From the NCBI GenBank assembly GCA_963555705.1, contig OY743174.1, positions 57,310,234 through 57,374,233 on the forward strand: 64,000 nt of DNA, in the 5' to 3' direction. The translations under genes and the position numbers were made by a program. This stretch comes from Ligustrum vulgare. Lineage: Eukaryota; Streptophyta; Magnoliopsida; Lamiales; Oleaceae. Position 1 is the stretch's first letter; each line of letters begins with the position of its first letter. The notes under the pieces are model-generated. The model made no database searches and was not told where the DNA came from. It saw nothing but the letters and a program-made list of their open reading frames with translations. This document shows positions 1-8,789 of the stretch, in pieces.

Positions 1-25
1 AAGCGTCACTAAAAAATCACTTTAC

Positions 26-815
26 CTCTCGTTTTCGTGAAATCCCACCATCTGAGGGAAAAATGGGGACTTTCTGAAATCAGAAGAACACAAATTAAAA
101 CAAACCATTTGGTTCATACGAGTTAAAAAGATAAAAGCTGAAGTTTTAAAGGGCAATATCCAACCTGAGGCTTCCATCCCATCTCATCAGGGCAACGGAA
201 TGTAGCTTCATTGACTGCTTGACGTTCTAGAGCAAACTTTGTCGCGCCACTATTAACTCCAAAATGTACCTGAAAATAAAGTAGTAGGGATGGTGAGGGA
301 AAAAAAACTGCCATTGTAGAAAACAACACAGTATGTTGTCATGATCAACTTCAAAATTAAATGTGACTTTGAGTTCCGGGTTACAGAAGATATAATCTAA
401 ATAAGCCGAGAATTATGAAGGATAAGCATTACTATCTTTCTCTCAAATAGGCAAAAGAACTTCCCAATGCCACTTACAGAAACAATTCACCGAACTTAAT
501 TTAGCCACAAGTGAACAAAAATAAGCATTCATTTGGATAATTACTAACCCAAATAACTCTCCCAGAATTCGACACAGTGCCATCCTTAATCACTGCAGAT
601 TGCAGTGTTTGGTATAAGGGAACAAGAGCGCCTTGTCCGGCAGTTTCAAGAATTGTGCAACTACCAAGGATCAGCCCTTTCGGAAATCCCCTTTCCTTCA
701 TGTAATCTTGAAGATTATTAACAATTGTCTCGGTTGGATTTTCCGCAACTCCATTGAACTTTTTAAATCCTGTCACATGGATTATTACTGGTGGAGCAGG
801 CCCTTCAGACCCCAT
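26..815 (-). CDS. Pyroglutamyl-peptidase I (peptidase C15), 5' part only
   Basis: Predicted cytosolic cysteine peptidase that removes an N-terminal pyroglutamate from peptides. Three exons join in frame: 815-549 (89 codons), 269-165 (35 codons) and 73-26 (16 codons). All introns have GT donors and AG acceptors, and the last donor (20-25) shows that the gene continues left of the window. The start is the ATG at 813-815, which gives MGSEGPAPPVIIHVTGF, the usual plant start; upstream codons in this frame look like UTR. Visible family signatures are HVTGFKKF, AENPTETIVNNL and GQGALVPLYQTLQSA in exon 1, and the block FALERQAVNEATFRCPDE in exon 2, which holds the catalytic Glu (ERQAVN). The catalytic Cys and His would lie in exons outside the window. 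Identification is by recognition of conserved blocks, and no disabling change is seen. Confidence 0.93.
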
Positions 816-1500
816 ATATCCACGAATCAAACGATCTAACAAAATCAAATCACGAAATATACCAAATTTATTTAAATAGCTGCACAACCAAAAAAAATGG
901 AAAAAGGAATGGTCAAATAAACACAAGTTTTTTCTCTAGCATTCATAGAACTACCAACACGAAACAGAAATTAAAGCCCTCATATATCTACTTTAGAATT
1001 CTGCCTATGCAATTATAACATCTATTTATAATATTTATTGTGGTAATTTATTCCATAATTAAAGAAAAATACATGAACGAAAGAGATTTCATACATGTCC
1101 TCCAACTTATGCCAACAGAGTGAGAAAAAAACTATACTTAAATGAAATTGAAGAACAAAAAAAGAAACCCCATAACTCTCAAACCTTGATCAAGTTAAAT
1201 TAAAACCACAATTTTGATTACCTTAAAAAAGCTATTTATGAAATACTAAAACAATCCAAGAATTCGAACATACCAGACTAAACACTGAAGCTAAAACCCA
1301 GATGAAATTCAACGACAATGATCAAAATTGAAACAAGTAATCAAAGAATCAAAGATCGCATGGATCAAAAAACAGGTCCAAGAAAACTACCTCGGAGAAA
1401 GCACTTGGAATCTTAAACCACCCAAAAAGTCAAGAAAAACCTGAAAGCTCAATTGAAGATGCAAAAGAAAACGAAATAGCTCTACCACCTATCTTATCTA
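816..1500 (-). promoter_or_regulatory. 5' UTR with probable leader intron of the peptidase gene
   Basis: No coding potential. On the minus strand a donor-like CCGAG|GTAGTT (exon end 1391) and an acceptor-like TTTGTTAG (exon start 835) bracket a possible 555-nt 5' UTR intron just upstream of the ATG. This is an inference from splice consensus only. The transcription start is not visible. Confidence 0.4.
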
Positions 1501-2398
1501 CACAAATCATTTTGTTATTTATTATTTTTTAGCTTTTTGGTAAACATAAGATTATTGAGATTCCGTCTCCTTTTGTGAACTTGTTTACGTAACATGGCAA
1601 ACAAGTTATAAACGTGATATATTCTCAGAGTACTTTTTAATTATATGTACATTTTTTAAATTATTTTTAAATACATATTTTACATCGAAAATATTACATT
1701 CTTAATTTTAGCTCCTATTTGGTATTGATAAAATCAAATTTTTAGTGAACTTTTATAAAAGTTGATGAGATGCGTGATTGAAAAATTGTGAACCCCTTAA
1801 AAGAAGTGATTAAGATTAAATGTTGACTTTGAATTAGATTAAAATCTACAAAGTAAGCTCTACCTAACAGGAGCTTATAAACAAAAATTTTATCAAGTTT
1901 ATAAATAACACATTTTTTCAAATCACATTTTAACTATACACATTTTTTTAACCACGTGTTTAATATTTTGTTTCGAAAACATCACTTTTTTCTTTATAAA
2001 CAAGAAATTTACCAAACAAAGACCGTAAAGATAAAATAAACTGGGTAGGAAAGGAAAACGAGGAGCCCGATCTGATACTCATTATTCAAAAATCAATTTT
2101 TTAAAATACATTTTCAACAATACATTATGCCAATAAAATTATCTATATGTAAATTTAAAAATAAAAATAAAAATACTTTTTGACCATCATTCTCCAAAAT
2201 TTATCATTATAGAGCCTCTTAAGTGTAGATAGTTTTTTGGAAATTTTAACCATGTTCTCTTTATTGTTTTCAGCCCGTTTTGAGTTTTCAATTTTCAGAA
2301 ATATCGAAAATGATTTCACTTTGCCCATTTTCGAAAATTCGTTTTTCAAAAAAAAAAAAAAAAAAAAAAAAAAAGAAAACTCAAAACAAGTTTATTGC
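1501..2398. other. AT-rich intergenic stretch, no gene
   Basis: No plausible coding frame. It holds an A-rich homopolymer at about 2349-2373 and, at about 1708-2025, weak MITE-like ends (TATTTGGTA on the left, TACCAAACAAAG on the right) that I could not resolve into an element with target duplications. Confidence 0.5.
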
Positions 2399-2760
2399 GT
2401 TTTTGAACACTTCCTTCACTTGAAGTTCTTATATTATTTTGCCATTATATATAGATTCATGTTAGGATTTTTTTTTTTAGTAAATGTGAGACACTTCCTT
2501 CACTTGAAACTCTTATGTTATTTTGCCATTATATATAGATTCAAGTTAAGATTTTATTTATTATTTTTTTTGTGTGTAAATATGAGACACTTCCTTCACT
2601 TGAAGTTCTTATCTTATTTTGTCATTATTTATAGATCTATGTTAAGATTTTTTTAATTTTTTTTTTTTTTGGTAAATGTGAGACACTTCCTTCACTTGAA
2701 GCTCTTATGTTGTTTTGTCATTATACATAGATCCATGTTAAGATTTTATTGGTATGATGT
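2399..2760. repeat. Four-copy tandem repeat, 84-96 bp unit
   Basis: The motif ACACTTCCTTCACTTGAAG recurs with small changes at 2407, 2491, 2587 and 2683. Each copy is followed by TTATTTTGYCATTAT and TAGATYCATGTTA. The period varies (84, 96, 96) because of a T-rich tract of variable length in each unit. The long open frame across it on the plus strand is a by-product of the repeat, so I do not call a gene. Confidence 0.85.
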
Positions 2761-3299
2761 TGAATTTTTGCTTAGCTGAAACAATATTAATGATGAATTT
2801 ATTGACATAGAAAATTAACTGATTTATTGACATTAAAATTAATGTAATTTAACAAATCAACCATTTTTACATATAAAATATCAGAAAATTCAAAAGTAAA
2901 CGCATTTTTTAGTTTTCTATTTTTGAAAACAATTTTCCAAAATCACAAAGTGAACATGTTTTCAACAATCCCAAAACAAACAACCAAAATTCAAAATCGA
3001 AATACAAAAAGAACGTCCCCTTTGGTTTTGGGGAATTGTTTGTTGAAAATTGATTGAAAGGTGAGAAAACTGGTGGGTTCCGTTGAAATGCGATTGAAAA
3101 TGAATTTGAAGGTACTGTCAAAAAATGTTATGGGGCCAAACAGGTCCATAATATATATTATTTCAGAATAATGAGTATGAAACATGACAGAAGTATAATC
3201 AATAAGGGCAAATCTCACAAGTAAGAGATTTTAAAGACAATATTTTATATTTAAGAAACTTGTTCTTTTAGTTCAAAAATCAGGTTTTTGTGAAAAAAC
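2761..3299. other. Intergenic, nothing recognised
   Basis: AT-rich sequence without a convincing gene, inverted repeat or transposon end. Short minus-strand frames here have no recognisable motif. Confidence 0.5.
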
Positions 3300-3775
3300 A
3301 TATAATTAAATTGGTAATTAAATAATTAAGATCACAACTATACAATTTATAGTCACATGGCACAAGTCATAAAATTTAAAGGTCACAAATTATAAAATTA
3401 ATTAGTGATGGTTTATTTTTCGATCACAAGTTATAAATTTTATAGGTCATAACTTATTTTTCGGTCACCAATTATTAAATTAATCGGTCACGACTCTTTT
3501 ATCGACCACAAGTCACAAATTTTATAGGTCGCAGATTTTGAAAATTTAGGGCACGACTTATTTTTTGGTCACAAATCTCAAATTTTATAGGTCGCAACTT
3601 TTTTCCAGTCACAGATCTCGATTTTGTAAGTTACAATTTTTACAATTTGTTGTCACAACTTATTTGTAGGTCACAAAATCTCAAATTTTATAGGTCATAA
3701 CTTTATTTCGATAGCAAATTTCAAGTTAATTGGTCACAATTTATCTATTAATCAGCCGCAATCACCTATAATTGG
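3300..3775. repeat. Degenerate satellite-like tandem array
   Basis: Alternating variants of GGTCACAAATTATAAATTTT and GGTCATAACTTATTTTTCGG recur through the stretch. The higher-order period is roughly 55-60 bp and copies are strongly diverged. No coding frame crosses it. Confidence 0.65.
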
Positions 3776-3779
3776 TCCT

Positions 3780-4428
3780 AAACAAGTTACCCACCCATCC
3801 CTACCTTCACCCCCGATAGTTGCAGCCAACACCACCATTACTCCACCACCATCAGTCACTGCCACAACCGCCACCGCTACAAGTCACCTCACCACCTCTT
3901 TCTCCACCTCCACCACCACTGCACCTCAAAAACACAAACACCACCACTCTCGCAGCACCATTGCACACAAACACCTCTGTGCACACAAAAACTTTACCGC
4001 TGCACATGCACACCACTGCTACACAGACGCTATTGCCCAGTACAAACACCTTCACACACCACCATTACAACAAACGTTGCTGCTTGCGACAATGCCTACA
4101 CCAACACCACAAACACAAACAACTCCATCATGTGGCTGGGAGAAGAAGGGATGCACCGCCGTCGTCCCCGCCACGTAGCAATCTTGATCACAAAAAAAGA
4201 GATGGACATTTGTAGCCGCACGAAGAAGCAGCGCCAGGGGTGAAGAAGAGTTGCAGCAACGCCATGCTAAGTCATTCAAATCTATGTGCCGCGCCTGTTG
4301 TTGGAAGTGACACCGGAATGTTGCTACTTTTTGGGTCCTTTTCAGATCCGGAAATCAGATGGAAATATCATATGTTTGAATCTGGGGAGGGGTAGGGTGA
4401 GGGGATATGAGTTTCATGGTGGGGATGG
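3780..4428. repeat. CA/CCA-rich low-complexity DNA, non-coding
   Basis: The strand is dominated by CCACCA and ACACAAAC tracts up to about 4130, then becomes GA- and GT-rich. Open frames on both strands encode only Pro/His/Thr or Val/Gly/Cys runs, as expected from composition. It forms the left flank of the Cassandra insertion; the right flank (5143-5300) is GT-rich and probably the same original locus. Confidence 0.6.
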
Positions 4429-4433
4429 GGCGT

Positions 4434-4710
4434 TGTAACGATCCGGGTCCTACTTAACGGGCTGTCCCAATCGTTAGATGACGGCGTACTGTCTCCACTG
4501 TACCAACATGAGTCTTTTCAGCATGCTTTTGTCCTCACTCACATGCTTCCTAAGAAAACTTCCCAGGAGGTCACCCATCCTAAAATTTCTCCAAGCCAAG
4601 CACGCTTAACTATGAAGCTTCTAACGTGGACTTCCGGAAAAGAAGGTGCACCTTGTTGGTATGAGTAGTACCTATCATTTCTTTTAAGCTTTCTTAGTCG
4701 GGCTATTACA
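4434..4710 (-). repeat. Cassandra 3' LTR with 5S-rRNA-like block
   Basis: 277-bp LTR. On the minus strand 4555-4620 reads like plant 5S rRNA: GTTAAGCGTGCTTGG (box A region) followed by AGGATGGGTGACCTCCTGGG (box C region), the RNA polymerase III internal promoter. Confidence 0.93.
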
Positions 4711-4845
4711 ATCACCCCCTGTTAGACTCGCGACGTCCTCGTCGCACTTAACCCATCTGAGGATCTATTACCAGGCGTTGTGATTCTAGAGGTGGCTCCC
4801 GGCCTATGGCGTAGCACTTAGTTCCCGATTTCTGGCTGGCGGCCG

Positions 4846-4857
4846 TCTCTGATACCA
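4846..4857 (-). other. Cassandra primer-binding site (initiator tRNA-Met)
   Basis: Reverse complement TGGTATCAGAGA lies two bases inside the right LTR. It is the classical site complementary to the 3' end of initiator tRNA-Met and fixes the element's orientation. Confidence 0.9.
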
Positions 4858-4859
4858 AT

Positions 4860-5137
4860 TGTAACGACCCGGGCCCCACTTAACGAGCTGTCCCAGTCGT
4901 TAGATGATGGTGTACTGTCCTCACTGTAGCAACACGAGTCTTTTCAGCATGTTTTTGTCCTCACTCGCATGCTTCCTGAGAAAACTTCCCAGGAGGTCAC
5001 CCATCCTAGAATTTCTCCAAGCCAAGCACCCTTAACTATGAAGCTTCTAACGATGAATTTTAGGAAAAGAAGGTGTACCTTATTGGTATGAGTAGTACCT
5101 ATCATTTCTTTTAAACTTTCTTAGTCGGGGTATTACA
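4860..5137 (-). repeat. Cassandra 5' LTR with 5S-rRNA-like block
   Basis: 278-bp LTR, a close but not identical match to 4434-4710. The 5S-like block is at about 4981-5042. It carries AAGGGTGCTTGG instead of AAGCGTGCTTGG in the box A region, so this copy's promoter may be weakened. Confidence 0.93.
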
Positions 5138-5428
5138 GGCGTCATCTCTTCGTCGTTGGTGGCGCTTCTGCCGCCAGTATTTGAGGTGGTGGGGTGGAGT
5201 TGAACAAGGACAATGGTGGAAAGAGTGAGACAAACTATTGAGATGAAAGAGATTAAATTAGGGAATTGGGGATAATTTGGGGATGTGTAAATAAATAAAT
5301 AAAAAAGACCCGATTATGTATAAATTGTTTGTAAGTCATAATTTTGGATTGTGGAGTTAAAAAATATGTCCTTGTGTAATTACCACAATCATTAATGGAT
5401 AAAGAACGTGGGCTTGGTGGGTCATTTT

Positions 5429-5894
5429 TAGGATGTCAACGAGCTGAGCTGAGCCAAGTCGAGCTTCAAGGCTCGAGTTCGGCTTGAGCTTTTAGGTGAC
5501 GAGCTTTTTGTGGCTCAAGTTGAGCTGAGCCAAAGCTCATCCCAAAAAATGAGGCTTGGCTCGAGCTTTTTGTAAGCCGGGTCGAGTCGAGTATCGACCC
5601 TTTAAATTTTATTTTAATTTTATAACAAATTCATAAATTATTATTGAAAATGTATGTATACAACAATTCGAGCCGAGCTCACAACTGAATTCCAAGGCTC
5701 GAGCTCAGCCCAAGCTTTTTGAACGGGTTTTTTTTTTTTTGCTCAAGTCTAGAAAAGCCAAAGCTAGTCCGTAAAAGAAAAAAGCTCGGCTCAAGTTTTG
5801 GCTCGAAATCTTGAACCGCGAGACAATTTAAGCCAGAGCTTTTTTAGAGCCGAACCCGAGCGGCTCGAGCTGATGACACATTTTACCATCCCTA
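5429..5894. mobile_element. Non-autonomous hAT-like element, GAGC/GCTC-rich
   Basis: 466-bp insertion with ends TAGGATGTCAACGAGC and, inverted, TAGGGATGGTAAAATG. It is flanked by an 8-bp near-duplication (GTCATTTT at 5421-5428, GTCGTTTT at 5895-5902), the duplication length typical of hAT transposons. The interior is dominated by GAGCTCGAGCC-type words on both strands. No transposase frame. A relative with similar ends lies at 58013-58470. Confidence 0.75.
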
Positions 5895-5902
5895 GTCGTT
5901 TT

Positions 5903-6481
5903 CTTAAAAAATGGTTAGTTTTAAAGATTATTATTTTTTTAAATGCCCTTAATAATGAATTTTTTCATAAAACCTAACCTTTGCTTGATAACTGTACATT
6001 TTTTCATGTATATCTTACAAATTTTTAAGACGAGATTCATTTTACGAGACAGTTGGATTGTACGGTATAATTGATGATTTTGGCTGGTTATTTTTCCACA
6101 ACATTCTTCGCTTTATTTAACTTTGCATTGAAGTTTAGACTTGTAGGTTTATTGTAGTTAGGTATCACATGATATAATGATTTTGATTGTGTACCAAAAA
6201 ATGAAATTAATGAAGACTATCGTATATTTTAGGCCTTGGGCGACCAGAAAAAGAGAATTGAAATTATAATATTGATTTATTTAAATTTTTTAAGTAAGAT
6301 GTGTTGTTAAAAATTTGAGAAAGAAAATATGTGTAATTAAAAATTAATTTTAAAAATTATGTAAATTAATTTGAGCAATTATCGTCAAATCAATCCTCCA
6401 ACTGAACGGACAAAAATATGTCACTATTCGTGTGATTGTAACAATCCTAATAAATAGTTTTTATTTTTTTGATCTGAAATA
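5903..6481. other. AT-rich intergenic stretch, left flank of the copia element
   Basis: No gene or transposon end recognised. It ends in the target duplication GTTTT (6482-6486). Confidence 0.5.
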
Positions 6482-6486
6482 GTTTT

Positions 6487-6695
6487 TGTTATAAATATCT
6501 TGGGTGTGAATGACCCATTATGCCCTTGTAAAGTTTATATTATTACAATTGTACCATTATCTACCCCTATAAATAGGGTGCTTCACTCCTTCATTTAACA
6601 CACAATTGGAATACATAAATTCTCTCTCTATCTCTATATTCTCTCTAATATTTTGATAGTCTTGTTCTATCTAATACTTTGGTAGTTTTACAACA
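6487..6695 (+). repeat. Copia 5' LTR
   Basis: 209 bp, starts TGTTATAAATATC and ends TTTTACAACA. Matches 12522-12730 base for base as far as I can read. Confidence 0.96.
6568..6575 (+). promoter_or_regulatory. TATA box of the copia 5' LTR
   Basis: TATAAATA in CCCCTATAAATAGGG, followed downstream by a CT-rich tract that is a plausible transcription start region. The same site is at 12603-12610 in the 3' LTR. Confidence 0.7.
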
Positions 6696-6710
6696 CGTTA
6701 TCAGCACGAG
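6696..6710 (+). other. Probable copia primer-binding site
   Basis: CGTTATCAGCACGAG directly follows the 5' LTR. This is the position of the minus-strand primer site, and the sequence resembles sites seen in several plant copia groups. The tRNA was not identified. Confidence 0.6.
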
Positions 6711-6762
6711 ATTCTAGCCAACTGAGTTAAGAAGGTAATAATTTTAAATACATTTTATATAT

Positions 6763-7160
6763 TATGCTACCACCTACATGGTTGGTTTTACCACCTACAT
6801 GGTTGGTTTTATCAGTTTTAATTATATCATGCTACCACCTACATGGTTGGTTTTACCACCTACATGGTTGGTTTTATCAGTTTTAATTATATCATGCTAC
6901 CACCTACATGGTTGGTTTTATCAGTTATAATTATATCATGCTACCACCTACATGGTTGGTTTTACCGATTTTAATTATATTATGCTACCACCTACATGGT
7001 TGGTTTTACCAGTTTTAATTATATTATGCTACCACCTACATGGTTAGTTTTACCAGTTTTAATTATATCATGCTATCACCTACATGGTTGGTTTTACAAT
7101 TTTTTTAGTATATCATACTACCACCTATATAATTGATTCTACCAGTTTTATTATCGTTGG
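6763..7160 (+). repeat. Tandem repeat in copia leader
   Basis: The core CCACCTACATGGTTGGTTTTA recurs about ten times. Most copies are in a unit of about 44 bp ending TTTTAATTATATCATGCTA; two early units contain the core twice (about 65 bp). The last copies are degenerate. It lies in the untranslated leader between primer site and gag. Confidence 0.9.
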
Positions 7161-7653
7161 TTCTACTGGGTTTCTTTAAATATATGATTTAAATGAAATC
7201 ACATTTTATGTATTTTCAAAAAGGATAAATTTATAATATAATCAATTCATCATTCCAATAAAGTGTACTTACAAAAGTAAAAGTTATTTTTCTTTTTGAA
7301 AATTAAAATCACAATTTCAAAAAATGTAATGATTAAACATCACTTCATGAAACATGGTTACATACATACCACATAATTCTTGAAATGCAATTTCTGAAAA
7401 ATCATTTGTTAATGTCACTATCATTATACGTATTAATCAATTTATTCTTGATAATTATTATCTGGATTAATTGATACCACAACTTAGATTTACATAGCAA
7501 TTTCGAAATTTTGTTTCATTGCTACAACAACTTAGAATTATAATTAATATTCCAGAAGAATAAAAACTCGATATAGAAATCATGTCATTAATTCTTTACT
7601 GAGATTTTTCAAGGAATTAATTATTTTTCATGTTTGATTGAATAGTTATCCTA

Positions 7654-8658
7654 ATGGCAAATATCACAAAACTCGAGTTCATTGCACTAGATTTATCCGG
7701 GAAAAATTATCTATCATGGATCCTAGATGCCGAGATCCATCTTATTTCAAAAGGGCTTGGAGAAACAATCAAAGAAGGAAACAACGAATCCCTGCAGGAT
7801 CGTGCAAAAGCACTTATTTTCCTTCGTCACCATCTTCATGATGGATTGAAAATAGAATATCTTACTGTGAAGGATCCACAAGAACTCTGGAAAAACTTAA
7901 AAGACAGATTTGACCATCAGAGGACTGTAGTCCTCCCAAAAGCCCGTTATGAATGGATGCATCTTCGTTTACAAGATTTTAAAACTGTGAGTGAGTACAA
8001 TTCTGAACTATTTAGAATATGTTCAAAATTGAATTTATGTGGAGAAAAAATCACTGAAGCAGATATGCTAGAAAAAACATTCTCCACCTTTCACGCCTCA
8101 AATGTGCTCCTGCAGCAGCAATATCGTGAGCGTGGTTTTAAAAGGTACTCGGAACTCATATCTTGCCTTTTGGTAGCCGAACAAAATAATGAGTTGTTGA
8201 TGAAAAATCACGGATTACGTCCAACCGGTTCTGTACCATTTCCTGAAGCAAGTGGTACTGCATTTCCTGAAGCAAATGCTATATCAAGAAATAGACACGG
8301 ATACAAACGTGGCCGTGGCCGTGGACACGAACGTAGGCGTGGACACGGACATGAACAAGGACGTGGACGTGGAAGGAATTCTGGACAAAATCATCAACAA
8401 CATGGCCACATGGTTAAAAGGCACAAGGCAAATGAGAATAACATAATCAAACGGCAACACGAAGAAAGTTGCTTCCGATGTGGCATGAAAGGGCATTGGT
8501 CACGTACCTGTCGTACGGCAAAACATCTTGTGGACCTTTACCAACAGTCTATCAAAGGAAAAGAAAAAATAGAGACAAATTTAGCTGATTGTCCAGTTAA
8601 TAGGACACACTTAGATGTCTCTGATTTTTATACTGGTGATATGGAAAATATAGATTAG
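7654..8658 (+). CDS. gag: Copia Gag (capsid-nucleocapsid) protein
   Basis: 334-residue structural protein that packages retrotransposon RNA into virus-like particles. The start MANITKLEFIALDLSGKNY is the expected N-terminus of plant copia Gag. Residues about 10-180 form the capsid-like gag region with LSGKNYLSWILDAEIHL and ELWKNLKDRF. Residues about 210-245 are a highly basic Arg/Gly/His-rich stretch (GRGRGHERRRGHGHEQGRGR), and a CCHC zinc knuckle CFRCGMKGHWSRTC follows at about 274-287. The frame ends in TAG 131 bp before the pol ATG, in another frame. No internal stop or frameshift. Confidence 0.96.
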   Translation: MANITKLEFIALDLSGKNYLSWILDAEIHLISKGLGETIKEGNNESLQDRAKALIFLRHHLHDGLKIEYLTVKDPQELWKNLKDRFDHQRTVVLPKARYEWMHLRLQDFKTVSEYNSELFRICSKLNLCGEKITEADMLEKTFSTFHASNVLLQQQYRERGFKRYSELISCLLVAEQNNELLMKNHGLRPTGSVPFPEASGTAFPEANAISRNRHGYKRGRGRGHERRRGHGHEQGRGRGRNSGQNHQQHGHMVKRHKANENNIIKRQHEESCFRCGMKGHWSRTCRTAKHLVDLYQQSIKGKEKIETNLADCPVNRTHLDVSDFYTGDMENID

Positions 8659-8789
8659 TTTGCTTTATCAGAAAGTCACGATGTTATTTTGAAATCTTAA
8701 TATGTATTGTCCGTTTGATGTTAAATTATGTTTAACTTCTTTTTATCATAAATTCACTTTTCTAAAATATCTATTTGATTATATTTTAG

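Larger units (their letters stand above)
4434..5137 (-). mobile_element. Cassandra-type TRIM retrotransposon (704 bp)
   Basis: Two direct LTRs (277 and 278 bp) surround a 149-bp interior with no coding capacity. LTRs have TGTAAY...RTTACA-type ends. A perfect 5-bp target duplication GGCGT lies at 4429-4433 and 5138-5142. On the minus strand the interior starts next to the right LTR with a primer site TGGTATCAGAG, complementary to the 3' end of initiator tRNA-Met, and ends at the left LTR with the purine tract AACAGGGGGTGAT. Each LTR contains a block resembling the plant 5S rRNA internal promoter, which is the hallmark of Cassandra. Minus-strand orientation follows from the primer site and purine tract. 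It must rely on other elements for reverse transcription. Confidence 0.95.

Noticed and set aside
2399..2760. CRISPR-like array, because of evenly spaced repeats
   Set aside because: Spacers are T-rich variants of each other, the unit is 84-96 bp, there are no cas genes and the DNA is plant nuclear.
3820..4215. 131-codon open frame rich in Pro, His and Thr, with an opposite-strand frame over the same DNA
   Set aside because: Both are products of CCA/CAC low-complexity DNA; no domain, no intron signals and no biased third positions that would indicate a gene.
4555..5042. 5S rRNA genes, suggested by strong similarity to the 5S internal promoter
   Set aside because: Only the middle of 5S is matched and it occurs once in each LTR of a Cassandra element, so these are element promoters and not rRNA genes.
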